Source: Halotia wernerae
Lineage (GTDB): Bacteria; Cyanobacteriota; Cyanobacteriia; Cyanobacteriales; Nostocaceae
Length of the DNA stretch: 64,000 nt
NCBI GenBank assembly: GCA_034931985.1
Contig: JAYGHB010000001.1
Coordinates: 186,001 to 250,000 of the forward strand
Reading direction: 5' to 3'
Part shown: in pieces, positions 8,770 to 17,663 of the stretch
Layout: every line of letters begins with the position of its first letter
How positions within the stretch are numbered: position 1 is the first letter of the stretch
Notes under the pieces: model-generated
The model's input: the letters and a program-made list of their open reading frames with translations, nothing else
Database searches by the model: none
Told to the model about the DNA's origin: nothing
Position numbers and translations under genes: made by a program

Positions 8770-9273
8770 TTAACGCGCCAACGCAAACTGCATCGCGGGA
8801 TCGCGGCCGCATTGCTCGCCGGTGCGCAAGCTGCCTTCGCGGCCCAGATTGGCCACATAAGCACCCAGTCGCCCGCGCTCGACCGCGGCGATCGCGTCGA
8901 ACAGCTTGTACGAGGTGTCGCAGAAATCGGCCGCCCCCAGCGAGCGGTTCGACGCATCATTGGCCAGCGCCGTGGTGAAGGTGTCGTAGCGGCGCTGGGC
9001 GTTGCCGCCGGTGCGGCCGAAATGCTGCTGGATCACCCGATTATGGCGTTGCAGCTCGGCCGAGTGCCGGTCGATGAAGTTGTTGTAGGCGGCCTCGTGG
9101 CTGACCGCGCGGCGGCACGACAAGGTCGCGACCATCAACTCGGTCTGCAGCATTCGCGCCTTGATCGCGACGGCTTCGTCGTTGGTCAGGCAATTGGCGT
9201 TCTGGGCGATGGCGACGCCAGCACTCAGCAGCGTGGCCAGAGCGGTACCGGCGAGAATGGAACGGAATCGCAC
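8770..9273 (-). CDS. Secreted four-cysteine hypothetical protein
   Basis: A 167-residue protein of unknown function. It begins with a GTG at 9273 preceded by an AGGAG-type ribosome-binding site, and has a clear Sec signal peptide (MRFRSILAGTALATLLSAGVAIA-QN). The mature part is mostly helical in character and carries four cysteines (in NANCLTND, TLSCRRAV, ADFCDTSY and GEQCGRD), an even number consistent with two periplasmic disulfides. No enzyme motif is seen. It converges on the ompA-like gene and shares the terminator region. Similar short exported proteins are widespread in alphaproteobacteria without assigned roles. Confidence 0.7.
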   Translation of the reverse strand: MRFRSILAGTALATLLSAGVAIAQNANCLTNDEAVAIKARMLQTELMVATLSCRRAVSHEAAYNNFIDRHSAELQRHNRVIQQHFGRTGGNAQRRYDTFTTALANDASNRSLGAADFCDTSYKLFDAIAAVERGRLGAYVANLGREGSLRTGEQCGRDPAMQFALAR

Positions 9274-9408
9274 GCGGGTTTGCTCCTCGAAAAAGGTCGC
9301 CTCTTATACATCAGCGGCCGCGCCATAAAAATCCCCTTGGCGTAACCGATAAACACCTGAAATCGGCCGAAATTCCATCCCCGGCGGCGGGGCCGGTGCC
9401 GACTCGCC

Positions 9409-10347
9409 TCAGCCCGGCACCGGCGTCGGCAGCTTCCGGCCCGCGAAATGCGCCTTCACGTTCTCGAGCATCAGCCCGGCCATCGCCGCTTCGGATTCAG
9501 GGGCAAGCCCCGCGATATGGGGGCTGAGCACGACATTCTCCAACGCCGCGAGCGCCGGCGGCACGGCGGGCTCGCCGTCGAGCACGTCGAGCCCCGCGCC
9601 GGCGATTTTGCCGGCCGTCAACGCGTCGATCAGCGCCGCCTGGTCGATGATGCTGCCGCGCGCGATGTTGACGACGTAGCCTTGCTGCCCTAGCGCCGCC
9701 AGCACTTCCGCGTTCACCAGATGGCGCGTGGCCGGGCCCCCGGGCGAAGCGATCGCCAGGAAATCGGCCCATTCGGCCAGCGCCACGAGGCTGGGGAAAT
9801 AGGTGCCCGAAGCCCCTTCGACCGGCCGGCGATTGTGATAGCCGATCGGCATATCGAAGCCGCCCGCGCCGCGCTTGGCGATGGCCGCGCCGATCCGGCC
9901 CATGCCGAGAATGCCGAGCTTCTTGCCGCTGATCGTCGGGCGCATCTGCTTGCCCTTCGACCATTCGCCAGTCCGCGCGATACGATCGCCCGGCACGATC
10001 AGCCGCGCCGTCGCCATCAACAGCGCCATCGCGTGATCGGCGACGGACATCACGTTGGTGCCCGGCCCATGCGTCACGGCGATGGCGCGCGCGCGCGCCG
10101 CCGCGACGTCGATATTCTCGTAGCCCGCGCCGATCGCGCAGACGATCTCCAGATTGGGCATATGGTCGATATCGGCGGCCGAGAACCCCAACGTGCCGTA
10201 GGTCAGCACGCCGCGGAACTCCGCGCCGCGCGTCGCGATGATTTCGGCGTGATTGTCGACGGCCATATGCAGCGCGAATCCGGCCGCTTCGAATTGGACG
10301 GCGAATTGCGGCGCCAACGGCAGCATGACGAGCAGCGGAATGGACAT
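9409..10347 (-). CDS. D-2-hydroxyacid dehydrogenase (glyoxylate/hydroxypyruvate reductase type)
   Basis: A 312-residue NAD(P)-dependent D-isomer-specific 2-hydroxyacid dehydrogenase. The Rossmann motif GILGMGRIGAAIAKR lies mid-protein, and catalytic residues are present: Arg in NIARGSIID, the acidic residue of the DGEP segment and His in VLSPHIAG. The ATG at 10347 is used because the standard N-terminus (PLLVMLPLAPQF) starts there; a longer frame continues upstream only as antisense of the next gene. Likely activity is reduction of glyoxylate, hydroxypyruvate or similar 2-oxoacids. It is divergent from the aspartate dehydrogenase gene with 103 bp between starts. Confidence 0.88.
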   Translation of the reverse strand: MSIPLLVMLPLAPQFAVQFEAAGFALHMAVDNHAEIIATRGAEFRGVLTYGTLGFSAADIDHMPNLEIVCAIGAGYENIDVAAARARAIAVTHGPGTNVMSVADHAMALLMATARLIVPGDRIARTGEWSKGKQMRPTISGKKLGILGMGRIGAAIAKRGAGGFDMPIGYHNRRPVEGASGTYFPSLVALAEWADFLAIASPGGPATRHLVNAEVLAALGQQGYVVNIARGSIIDQAALIDALTAGKIAGAGLDVLDGEPAVPPALAALENVVLSPHIAGLAPESEAAMAGLMLENVKAHFAGRKLPTPVPG

Positions 10348-10450
10348 ATGACCTCGGCGTCGATCGGCGAAGCCAGGATCATGCCCCGATCGCGCCGCGA
10401 TGCAAGCAAGCCTTGATCGCAAGTCCGTCCTGCGCTCCACTGCGCGGCGC

Positions 10451-11272
10451 ATGAACAATCCTTCTCCCACGCTGAAAATCGGAATCGTCGGCACCGGCGC
10501 CATCGGCACGGCCGTCGCAGCGCGCCTGGCCGCCGGCGAACCGCGCCTCGCCCTGGCCGGCATGGCCGCGCGCGACATCGCCAAGGCCGAAGCGATTCTG
10601 CGCGCCAAGTCGATCGCGACACCCGTGATGTCGCTGGACGACCTCGCGCGCGAAGCCGATCTGCTGGTCGATTGCGCCGCCGGTTCGGCGTTGCGCGACG
10701 TGGCGCTGGCCGCCTTCGCGCAAGGCAAGTCGCTGGTCACGGTCAACGCCGCCGCGCTGCTCGATCATATGGATCTGGCCGATATCGCCGCGCGTAACGG
10801 AGCGAAATTGATCGTCGCGACGGGTGCCTTGCTCGCACTCGACGCCGTCGCGGCCGCGTCGCTCGGACGGATCGAGCGCGCCACGATGCGCAACCGCAAA
10901 CCGCCGAAGGGCTGGTCGGGGGCGCCCTACGTCGTCGCCAACAAGATCGATCTCGACGCGATCGACAAGCCCACGCGTATCTTTACGGGCACGGCGCGCG
11001 AAGCGGCGAAGGGCTTCCCCGCGAACGTCAATGTCGCGGCAGCACTCAGCCTCGCCGGGCCCGGCCCCGATCGCACGCAGGTCGAAATCTGGGCCGAGCC
11101 GGGCCTGACCCGCAACATTCACGAATTCGACATCGTCGCCGATTGCGTGAAGTTCTCGGTCTCGACCGAAGGCTTGCCCTCGCCCGACAATCCGAAGACC
11201 AGCGCCATCGTGCCGCTGTCGGTGCTCGCGACCCTCAAGCGCCTCGTCGATCCGCTGCGGATCGGCACTTAG
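10451..11272 (+). CDS. nadX: L-aspartate dehydrogenase family protein
   Basis: A 273-residue protein matching the NAD(P)-dependent aspartate dehydrogenase family, which converts L-aspartate to iminoaspartate/oxaloacetate and can feed NAD synthesis in place of NadB. The N-terminal Rossmann motif is GIVGTGAIGTAVAARL; the C-terminal catalytic domain has GFPANVNVAAALSLAG, the DRTQVEIWAEPG segment, RNIHEFDIV with the family His, and NPKTSAIVPLSVLATL near the end. The ATG at 10451 is preferred to an upstream Met at 10400 because the Rossmann strand starts about ten residues after it. No nadA or nadC is adjacent, so a role outside NAD synthesis is possible. Confidence 0.82.
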   Translation: MNNPSPTLKIGIVGTGAIGTAVAARLAAGEPRLALAGMAARDIAKAEAILRAKSIATPVMSLDDLAREADLLVDCAAGSALRDVALAAFAQGKSLVTVNAAALLDHMDLADIAARNGAKLIVATGALLALDAVAAASLGRIERATMRNRKPPKGWSGAPYVVANKIDLDAIDKPTRIFTGTAREAAKGFPANVNVAAALSLAGPGPDRTQVEIWAEPGLTRNIHEFDIVADCVKFSVSTEGLPSPDNPKTSAIVPLSVLATLKRLVDPLRIGT

Positions 11273-11278
11273 TCGGCC

Positions 11279-11335
11279 CATGGTTCGACAGGCTCACCAT
11301 GAGGCCTCTTCCTGAGCTTGTCGAAGGATGAGGCC
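11279..11335. repeat. Palindromic intergenic repeat, copy 1
   Basis: Two adjacent stem-loops: CATGGT...ACCATG around TTCGACAGGCTC, then GGCCTCTTCCT...AGGATGAGGCC around GAGCTTGTCGA. The cores TTCGACAGGCTCA and TGAGCTTGTCGAA are also near-inverted copies of each other. Related copies lie at 23300-23372 and 45716-45803. This resembles a REP/BIME-type element; it lies between convergent genes and could act as a terminator or mRNA stabiliser. Confidence 0.85.
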
Positions 11336-11336
11336 G

Positions 11337-11750
11337 TCAGGCCTCGATCGTCTCGATCACCTTCTGCCCGAGCAGGAACTTATGCACCGGGCAGTGCTCG
11401 GCGATCTGGATCATGCGCGCGCGCTGCTCGGCGTCGAGATCGCCGTCGAGTGTGATCGCGCGCACGATCCGATCGATCTTGCCCTTGCCGTCGGGGGCGG
11501 CGATCTTCTCCATCGTCACGCGCACGCTGACGTTTTTGAGATTCCAGCCTTTGCGATCGGCATACATCCGTACGGTCATCGACGTGCACGCCCCCAGCCC
11601 CGCCAGCACGTATTCGAAAGGCTGGGGCCCGGCATTGCCGCCGCCGGCGTCCGCGGGCTCGTCGCAGATCAATTCGTGGCCCGAGGCCTCGACCTTATTG
11701 GCGTATTTGACGCCTTTTTCGCTGACGACAACGGGCCCCGGACCGGACAT
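11337..11750 (-). CDS. OsmC family protein
   Basis: A 137-residue OsmC/Ohr-like protein. The two redox cysteines of the family are visible in GLGACTSMTVRMYA and in AEHCPVHKFL. Such proteins are homodimeric thiol peroxidases that reduce organic hydroperoxides, or less characterised relatives of them. The N-terminal GHELICDEPADAGGGNAGPQPFEYV segment and Cys-His-Lys context fit the OsmC rather than the Ohr branch. The ATG at 11750 starts 36 bp from the divergent NUDIX gene. Confidence 0.87.
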   Translation of the reverse strand: MSGPGPVVVSEKGVKYANKVEASGHELICDEPADAGGGNAGPQPFEYVLAGLGACTSMTVRMYADRKGWNLKNVSVRVTMEKIAAPDGKGKIDRIVRAITLDGDLDAEQRARMIQIAEHCPVHKFLLGQKVIETIEA

Positions 11751-11786
11751 GGCATTCCCCTGCGGCTTCGGATTAAACTCGCCGCC

Positions 11787-12410
11787 ATGAATCGCGACGA
11801 CGTCGAAATCCTAGCACGCGACCGCCGCTACGGCGGATTCCTGAAAGTCGAGGAATACCGGCTGCGCCATCGCCTGTTCGCGGGCGGCTGGAGCGAGCCG
11901 ATTGCCCGCGAATTGATGGAGCGCGGCCACGCGGTCGCGGCCGTCCTCTACGATCCGGTGCGCGAACAGCTCGTGCTGATCGAGCAGTTCCGCATCGGCG
12001 CCTACGCGGCCGGCGAAGCGCCCTGGATGGTCGAATGCGTCGCCGGTATGCGCAAAGCCGACGAAGATCCGATCGAGGTCGTGAAGCGCGAGGTCAAAGA
12101 AGAAACCGGCCTCGACGTGCGCGAAATCGAATTCGCCTGCCGCACGATGGCCTCGCCCGGCGGCACCAGCGAATGCTGCGATATCTTCGTCGCGCGCGTC
12201 GATGCGCGCGACGCCGGCGGCATCCACGGTCTCGCCCACGAAGGCGAGGATATCCGCGTTCTCGTCGAGGATTTCGACGACGCCTATGCCAGTTTCTTCG
12301 ACGGGCGGCGGCTGGGCAGCGCTTTCACCCTGCTGGCATTGCAGGCTTTGGCCTTGAATCGCGCGCGCCTGCGCGCCACATGGCTCGGTACCAAGGAGAC
12401 GTCAACGTGA
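11787..12410 (+). CDS. nudF: NUDIX hydrolase (ADP-ribose pyrophosphatase type)
   Basis: A 207-residue NUDIX hydrolase. The Nudix box is complete: GMRKADEDPIEVVKREVKEE followed by TGLDV (G-x5-E-x7-REVxEExGL). The N-terminal domain-swap strands (GGFLKVEEYRLRHRLFAGGW) and PGGTSE segment after the box match the ADP-ribose diphosphatase subgroup, which cleaves ADP-ribose to AMP and ribose-5-phosphate. The ATG at 11787 is the first sensible start. The stop overlaps the GTG of cysK (GTGA), so both are translated together; AAGGAG for cysK lies within this gene. Confidence 0.87.
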   Translation: MNRDDVEILARDRRYGGFLKVEEYRLRHRLFAGGWSEPIARELMERGHAVAAVLYDPVREQLVLIEQFRIGAYAAGEAPWMVECVAGMRKADEDPIEVVKREVKEETGLDVREIEFACRTMASPGGTSECCDIFVARVDARDAGGIHGLAHEGEDIRVLVEDFDDAYASFFDGRRLGSAFTLLALQALALNRARLRATWLGTKETST

Positions 12411-13450
12411 GCGACATCAAGAACGGCTTCGTCGAAGCGATCGGCAACACGCCCCTCATCCGCCTGCGCAAGGCGAGCGAGATGACCGGCTGCGAAATCC
12501 TCGGCAAGGCCGAGTTCATGAATCCCGGCGGCTCGGTCAAGGATCGCCCGGCGTTGTTCATGGTGCTCGACGCCGAGAAGAAGGGGCTGCTGAAAAAGGG
12601 CGGCACGATCGTCGAAGGTACGGCCGGCAATACCGGTATCGGGCTCGCCCTCGTCGCCAACGCGCGCGGCTATCGCAGCGTTATCGTGATTCCGGAAACG
12701 CAGAGCCAGGAGAAGAAGGATTATCTTCGCTTGATCGGCGCGGAACTGCGCGAAGTGCCCGCCGTGCCCTACGCCAATCCCAACAATTACGTTAAGGTTT
12801 CGGGGCGCCTGGCCGAGGAAATCGCCAAGAGCGATCCCAACGGCGCCATCTGGGCGAACCAGTTCGACAACGTCGCCAACTGTCAGGCGCATATCGAAAC
12901 CACGGCGCCCGAAATCTTCCGCCAGACCCAAGGCAAGGTCGACGGCTTCATCTGCGCCGTGGGTTCCGGCGGCACGCTTGCCGGCACGGCGCTGGGGCTG
13001 CGCTCGCTGAAACCGTCGGTCAAGATCGGCCTCGCCGATCCCTTTGGCGCGGCGCTCTATTCCTATTTCACGACCGGCGAGCTCAAATCCGAAGGCGGAT
13101 CGATCACCGAAGGCATCGGCCAGGGCCGCATCACGGCCAATCTGGAAGGGTTGAAGGTCGATCACGCCTATCGCATCGCCGACGCGGAAGCCGTGCAGAT
13201 CGTGTTCGACCTGCTGCTGGAGGAAGGCCTGTTCCTGGGCGCTTCGTCGGGCATCAACGTCGCGGGTGCGATCGCGCTCGCCAAGGAACTCGGGCCCGGC
13301 CACACGATCGTGACCATCCTCTGCGACGGCGGGGCGCGCTACGCGTCCAAGCTGTTCAACCCGGAATTCCTGCGCACGAAAAATCTGCCGGTGCCGACAT
13401 GGCTCGACGCCAACGCACCCAAGGTTCCGGTCCCTACCCCGTTCCAGTGA
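12407..13450 (+). CDS. cysK: Cysteine synthase A
   Basis: A 347-residue PLP enzyme that makes L-cysteine from O-acetylserine and sulfide. The PLP lysine is Lys45 in NPGGSVKDRP, the cofactor loop is GTAGNTGIGLA, and the C-terminal SSGINVAGA and LCDGGARY segments are conserved. The GTG at 12407 is chosen because an AAGGAG lies 11 bp upstream and the protein start SDIKNGFVEAIGNTPL is canonical. The loop reads TAGNTG rather than the more common TSGNTG, seen in some CysK and CBS-related clades. It sits in a NUDIX-cysK-sseA operon, which couples cysteine synthesis to sulfur transfer. Confidence 0.93.
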   Translation: MSDIKNGFVEAIGNTPLIRLRKASEMTGCEILGKAEFMNPGGSVKDRPALFMVLDAEKKGLLKKGGTIVEGTAGNTGIGLALVANARGYRSVIVIPETQSQEKKDYLRLIGAELREVPAVPYANPNNYVKVSGRLAEEIAKSDPNGAIWANQFDNVANCQAHIETTAPEIFRQTQGKVDGFICAVGSGGTLAGTALGLRSLKPSVKIGLADPFGAALYSYFTTGELKSEGGSITEGIGQGRITANLEGLKVDHAYRIADAEAVQIVFDLLLEEGLFLGASSGINVAGAIALAKELGPGHTIVTILCDGGARYASKLFNPEFLRTKNLPVPTWLDANAPKVPVPTPFQ

Positions 13451-13458
13451 GGTCCGCG

Positions 13459-14319
13459 ATGGATTACGCGCATCCCGAAAGCCTCGTCTCGACCGAGTGG
13501 CTCGCGGCGCATTTGGGCGACAAGGATATCCGCGTGCTCGACGGCACGTATCACTTGCCGACGGTCAAGCGCGACGCGCGCGCGGAATTCGCCGCCAAGC
13601 ATATTCCGGGTGCGGCGTTCTTCGACATCGACGGCATCGCGGATCATACGACCGATCTGCCGCATATGCTGCCCTCGCCCGAAGCGTTCCAGGCGGAAAT
13701 GCGCAAGCTCGGCATTTCGGCCGAGACGCGCGTGATCGTCTACGACGTTTACGGCTTTCAGTCGGCGGCGCGGGCGTGGTGGAGCTTGCGCATCTTCGGC
13801 CACGACAACGTGGCGCTGCTCGACGGCGGCTTGCCGAAATGGCTCGCCGAAAACCGCCCGACGGAAGGCGGCGCGGCATCGCCCGCCGCCGGGAATTTCG
13901 TCGCGAAATTCCGCCCCGATCTCGTGCGTTCGAAGGCGCAAATCGTCGCCAATATCGATACGAAGGCCGAGCAGGTTTTGGACGCGCGCGCGGCGGGCCG
14001 CTTCGAAGGCACGGCGCCCGAGCCGCGCGCCGGTTTGCGCGGCGGGCATATTCCGGGCTCGCGCAATCTGCCGATGTCCGATCTCGTCGAACCCGCCACC
14101 AAGCAGCTCAAATCGGCGGACGATCTCGCCAAGCTCTACGCCGCCGCCGGCATCGACACGACCAAGCCGATCGCCACGACCTGCGGCTCGGGCGTCACCG
14201 CTTGCGGCCTCGCCTTCGGACTGCATCTGATCGGCATCGACAAGGTCGCGATCTACGACGGCTCGTGGTCCGAATGGGGCCTGCCCGACGGCCCGCCGAT
14301 CGCCACCGGCCCGGCGTAA
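13459..14319 (+). CDS. sseA: 3-mercaptopyruvate sulfurtransferase
   Basis: A 286-residue double rhodanese. The inactive N-terminal rhodanese domain covers about residues 10-140 and the active C-terminal one about 160-280, with catalytic Cys242 in the loop CGSGVTA that is diagnostic of mercaptopyruvate rather than thiosulfate sulfurtransferases. It moves sulfur from 3-mercaptopyruvate to cyanide or thiols. The GAG-less ATG at 13459 lies 8 bp after the cysK stop, consistent with an operon. A bidirectional terminator follows. Confidence 0.92.
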   Translation: MDYAHPESLVSTEWLAAHLGDKDIRVLDGTYHLPTVKRDARAEFAAKHIPGAAFFDIDGIADHTTDLPHMLPSPEAFQAEMRKLGISAETRVIVYDVYGFQSAARAWWSLRIFGHDNVALLDGGLPKWLAENRPTEGGAASPAAGNFVAKFRPDLVRSKAQIVANIDTKAEQVLDARAAGRFEGTAPEPRAGLRGGHIPGSRNLPMSDLVEPATKQLKSADDLAKLYAAAGIDTTKPIATTCGSGVTACGLAFGLHLIGIDKVAIYDGSWSEWGLPDGPPIATGPA

Positions 14320-14330
14320 GGCCCAAACAA

Positions 14331-14358
14331 AAACCCCCGGATTTTCATCCGGGGGTTT
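14331..14358. terminator. Bidirectional intrinsic terminator (sseA / aapP)
   Basis: A 12-bp perfect stem (AAACCCCCGGAT/ATCCGGGGGTTT) with a TTTC loop and T-rich flanks on both strands, lying between the convergent sseA and aapP genes. It can terminate transcription from both sides. Confidence 0.94.
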
Positions 14359-14380
14359 TCGCTTTCGCGGTGCGCGATCC

Positions 14381-15151
14381 TTAGTGATTCAGGATCTGCG
14401 ACAGGAACAGCTTGGTGCGCTCGTTCTGCGGATTGGCGAAGAATTCGTGCGGCTCGTTGGCCTCGACGATTTCGCCCTTGTCCATGAACACGACCGCGTC
14501 GGCGACGGCCTTGGCGAACCCCATTTCGTGGGTCACGCAGATCATCGTCATGCCTTCGCGCGCCAGTTCGACCATCGTGTCGAGCACTTCCTTGACCATT
14601 TCGGGGTCGAGGGCCGAGGTCGGCTCGTCGAACAGCATGATCTTCGGCTTCATGCACAGCGAGCGCGCGATCGCCACGCGCTGCTGCTGACCGCCGGAAA
14701 GCTGGCCGGGATATTTGTGCGCCTGTTCGGGGATGCGCACGCGCTTGAGGAAATGCATCGCGATTTCCTCGGCCTCGGCCTTCGGCACCTTGCGCACCCA
14801 GATCGGCGCCAGCGTCAGGTTTTCCAGCACCGTCAGATGCGGAAACAGATTGAAGTGCTGGAACACCATGCCGACTTCGCGGCGGATGGCTTCGATGTTC
14901 TTGAGGTCGTTGGTGAGCTCGATCCCGTCGACCACCAGCGAGCCCTGCTGATGCTCCTCCAGACGGTTGATGCAGCGGATCATCGTCGACTTGCCCGAAC
15001 CCGAGGGGCCGCAAACGACGATCTTCTGGCCCTTACGGACCTCGAAATCGATGTTCTTGAGGACGTGGAAATCCCCGTACCACTTGTTGAGCTTCGAGAG
15101 CTTGATGATCGGCTGGCCCGAATCCCGGGCGGCGGCGGCGGTAGCGGACAT
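14381..15151 (-). CDS. aapP: General L-amino acid ABC transporter, ATPase AapP
   Basis: A 256-residue polar-amino-acid ABC ATPase. Walker A is GPSGSGKST, the Q-loop lies in VGMVFQHFNLFPHLTVLENL, the signature is LSGGQQQRVAIARSL and Walker B is IMLFDEPTSALDPEMV with the switch His in VTHEMGFA. It energises the AapQM channel at the inner face of the membrane. It is the last gene of aapJQMP, 14 bp after aapM, and ends at the shared terminator. Order and neighbours make the Aap assignment firm; the paralogous BztABCD name would be equivalent. Confidence 0.94.
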   Translation of the reverse strand: MSATAAAARDSGQPIIKLSKLNKWYGDFHVLKNIDFEVRKGQKIVVCGPSGSGKSTMIRCINRLEEHQQGSLVVDGIELTNDLKNIEAIRREVGMVFQHFNLFPHLTVLENLTLAPIWVRKVPKAEAEEIAMHFLKRVRIPEQAHKYPGQLSGGQQQRVAIARSLCMKPKIMLFDEPTSALDPEMVKEVLDTMVELAREGMTMICVTHEMGFAKAVADAVVFMDKGEIVEANEPHEFFANPQNERTKLFLSQILNH

Positions 15152-15165
15152 CTAACGTGGCTCCC

Positions 15166-16263
15166 TTAGCGGTGCTTGTGACGATTGAACTCGGTCTCGA
15201 CCCTCTGGCTGTATTTCGACATCGCGAAGCAGAAGACGAAATACAGCAGCGACACCCCGAAATATACCTCAGGCCCGTAGCCGCGCCAAAGCGGATCGGC
15301 GGCCGCGGTCTTGGCAGCGTTCAGAATGTCCAGCAGGCCGATGATCAGGACCAGCGAGGTGTCCTTGAACAGCCCGATGAAGGTGTTGACGGTCGGCGGA
15401 ATGACCAGGCGCAGCGCCTGCGGCAGGATGATCATGCGCATCGCCTGCCAATAGGACAGGCCCAGCGCGTCGGCCGCTTCGTATTGGCCCTTGGGCAGCG
15501 CCTGCAGACCCGCGCGGACCACTTCGGCCAAATAAGCCGCGGCGAACAGGATGATGCCGACCTGGGCGCGCAGCAGCTTGTCGAACGTGATGCCTTCCGG
15601 CAGGAACAGCGGGAACATCACCGACGCCATGAACAGCACGGAGATCAGCGGCACGCCGCGCACCAATTCGATGAAGGCGATGCACAGCGTCTTGATCGCG
15701 GGCATGTCCGAGCGGCGGCCGAGTGCGAGCAGGATCGCCAGCGGGAACGCGAGCGCTATACCGAACGTCGCGAGGATGAGGGTGAGCACCAGCCCGCCCC
15801 AACGCTCGTTCGAGACGTAGGACAAGCCCAGAACCCCGCCCCACATCAGGACGGCGATCGCCGCGAGCCCGCCGCCCCAGACGTAGAACAGGTTCGAGTT
15901 CCAGTTCCGGCGCATGGCGCTGAAACCGTAAAGGAACAGGAAGATCGCGCAGGAAAGCGCGGGACGCCATTGTTCGTCGAAGGGATAGGTGGCGAACAGG
16001 ATAAAGCGCCACTTTTCGGGGAAGAAGGCCCAGCACGCGCCGATGCCCTTGACGGCCTTGCATTCCTCCGGCGTGCCGATCCACACCGCGTTGACGATGC
16101 CCCAGGGCACGAAGCCGAACAGCGTGCGCGCGATGATGTAGAAGACGACGAGCGTCAGCGCGGTGTTGAGCCAGCTCGAAAACAGATTGGCCTTCAGCCA
16201 CTCGATGGGCTTGCTGACGACGACCGGCGCATTGAGGCCGGCGGAAACGGGAATTCCGGCCAT
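15166..16263 (-). CDS. aapM: General L-amino acid ABC transporter, permease AapM
   Basis: A 365-residue inner-membrane permease of the His/Glu/Gln/Arg family. Large hydrophobic blocks at about residues 30-50, 95-115 and 125-150 precede the conserved transport domain with the EAA loop (EAADALGLSYWQAMRMIILPQALR). The insertion with CKAVKGIGACWAF between the first helices is characteristic of Aap/Bzt permeases. The ATG at 16263 is used because an upstream open frame is antisense-like and the family start MAGxPVS fits. It pairs with AapQ to form the channel. Confidence 0.92.
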   Translation of the reverse strand: MAGIPVSAGLNAPVVVSKPIEWLKANLFSSWLNTALTLVVFYIIARTLFGFVPWGIVNAVWIGTPEECKAVKGIGACWAFFPEKWRFILFATYPFDEQWRPALSCAIFLFLYGFSAMRRNWNSNLFYVWGGGLAAIAVLMWGGVLGLSYVSNERWGGLVLTLILATFGIALAFPLAILLALGRRSDMPAIKTLCIAFIELVRGVPLISVLFMASVMFPLFLPEGITFDKLLRAQVGIILFAAAYLAEVVRAGLQALPKGQYEAADALGLSYWQAMRMIILPQALRLVIPPTVNTFIGLFKDTSLVLIIGLLDILNAAKTAAADPLWRGYGPEVYFGVSLLYFVFCFAMSKYSQRVETEFNRHKHR

Positions 16264-16265
16264 GC

Positions 16266-17462
16266 TCAGCGCTCCTTGAAGGCGATACGTTTGTTGTACC
16301 AGTTCATGAACAGCGAGATCGACAGCGACACCGTCAGATACGCGGCCATGATGATGGCGATACCTTCGATCGCCTGCCCGGTCTGGTTCAACGTCGTGTT
16401 GGCGATGGAGACGAGATCGGGATAGCCGATCGCGACGGCCAGCGACGAGTTCTTGGTCAGGTTCAGATACTGGCTGGTCATCGGCGGCACGATGACGCGC
16501 AGCGCCTGCGGCAGGATGACGAGTTGCAGCATCTTGCCCCGACGGATGCCCAGCGCCGAAGCGGCCTCCGTCTGGCCGTGCGGCACGGCGAGGATACCCG
16601 CGCGCACGATCTCCGCGATGAAGCCCGCCGTGTAGGTCACGAGGCCGACCAGCAGCGCCGCGAATTCCGGCGTCAGGGTCAGACCGCCTTGGAAGTTGAA
16701 GCCGCGCAAAGCCGGCCAATCCATCGCGACGGGCGCGCCGCCGATCAGCCACACGACGAACGGCAAGCCCAGGATCAGCCCGAGCGTGGCGCGGAAGACC
16801 GGGAATTGCTCGCCGGTCGCGGCTTGACGGGCCGCCGCCCAGCGCCGCACGACGACCGAGGCCGCGATGCCGATCAGGAAAGCCACGCCCATCCAAGCAT
16901 GAATCCAATGCTCGGCCGGGATCGGCATTTTGATGCCGCGATTGGAGAAGAAGAAGCCGGTGATCGGCTCCAGCGCTTGGCGAGGGCCGGGGAATGCGTC
17001 TTGGAACAGCGCCCACCAGAAAAACAGCTGCACCAGCAGCGGAAGGTTGCGCATGAACTCGACATAGACCGAGCAGACTTTGGCGATGAGCCAGTTTTTC
17101 GACAACCGGCCGATCCCGACGAGGGTGCCCAGGATCGTCGCGAGCACGATGCCGATGACGGCGACGCGCAGCGTGTTGACCATGCCGACGACGATGGCGC
17201 GGCCGTAGCTATCTTCCGGCCCGTACTGGATCGGCGTTTCGCCGATGGCGAAGCCGGCTTCGCGGCTCAAGAAACCCCAGCCGGTCGCGATCTTGCGGAC
17301 CTCGAGATTATGCAGCGTGTTGGAAATCAGGAACCAAAGGATCAGGCCGATGAAGCCGACGACCACGATCTGCCAGAAAATGGCGCGGAATGTGGGGTCG
17401 TTCAGCGACAGCCGAATAGACTGCTTTCCGCGTGCCCCGGAGCTCGCCGCGATATCGGCCAT
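16266..17462 (-). CDS. aapQ: General L-amino acid ABC transporter, permease AapQ
   Basis: A 398-residue inner-membrane permease, partner of AapM. The first membrane segment is at about residues 30-50 (FWQIVVVGFIGLILWFLIS), followed by the periplasmic segment GFLSREAGFAIGE that is typical of AapQ/BztB, then the permease core with the EAA loop EAASALGIRRGKMLQLVILP. The stop is 2 bp before the aapM start. It is separated from aapJ by about 200 bp containing a strong hairpin, which probably lowers its expression relative to the binding protein. Confidence 0.93.
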   Translation of the reverse strand: MADIAASSGARGKQSIRLSLNDPTFRAIFWQIVVVGFIGLILWFLISNTLHNLEVRKIATGWGFLSREAGFAIGETPIQYGPEDSYGRAIVVGMVNTLRVAVIGIVLATILGTLVGIGRLSKNWLIAKVCSVYVEFMRNLPLLVQLFFWWALFQDAFPGPRQALEPITGFFFSNRGIKMPIPAEHWIHAWMGVAFLIGIAASVVVRRWAAARQAATGEQFPVFRATLGLILGLPFVVWLIGGAPVAMDWPALRGFNFQGGLTLTPEFAALLVGLVTYTAGFIAEIVRAGILAVPHGQTEAASALGIRRGKMLQLVILPQALRVIVPPMTSQYLNLTKNSSLAVAIGYPDLVSIANTTLNQTGQAIEGIAIIMAAYLTVSLSISLFMNWYNKRIAFKER

Positions 17463-17617
17463 GCCCCTCTCCTTTTTGCTGACCTGTTCGTCTCGACACC
17501 CGCGTCGGCACCGGCCCCGGCGTTAACGCCAGCGAAACGGCCCGATGCGCCTTCCGTATTCCGCGAGCCCCGCTCTAACGGCGGGATCGCGCGGCCGGGA
17601 GGTATTCAAAATCCGGG

Positions 17618-17647
17618 CCGGACGGGGCGGCGAACCGCCCCGTCCGG
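17618..17647 (-). terminator. Stem-loop between aapJ and aapQ (attenuator candidate)
   Basis: A 13-bp perfect stem (CCGGACGGGGCGG with its complement) and a 4-nt loop lie 16 bp after the aapJ stop on the minus strand. The sequence after it is only weakly T-rich (ATTTTG), so partial termination or protection of the aapJ mRNA 3' end is more likely than a full stop. Confidence 0.75.
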
Positions 17648-17663
17648 GAACCGTCGCGATGGC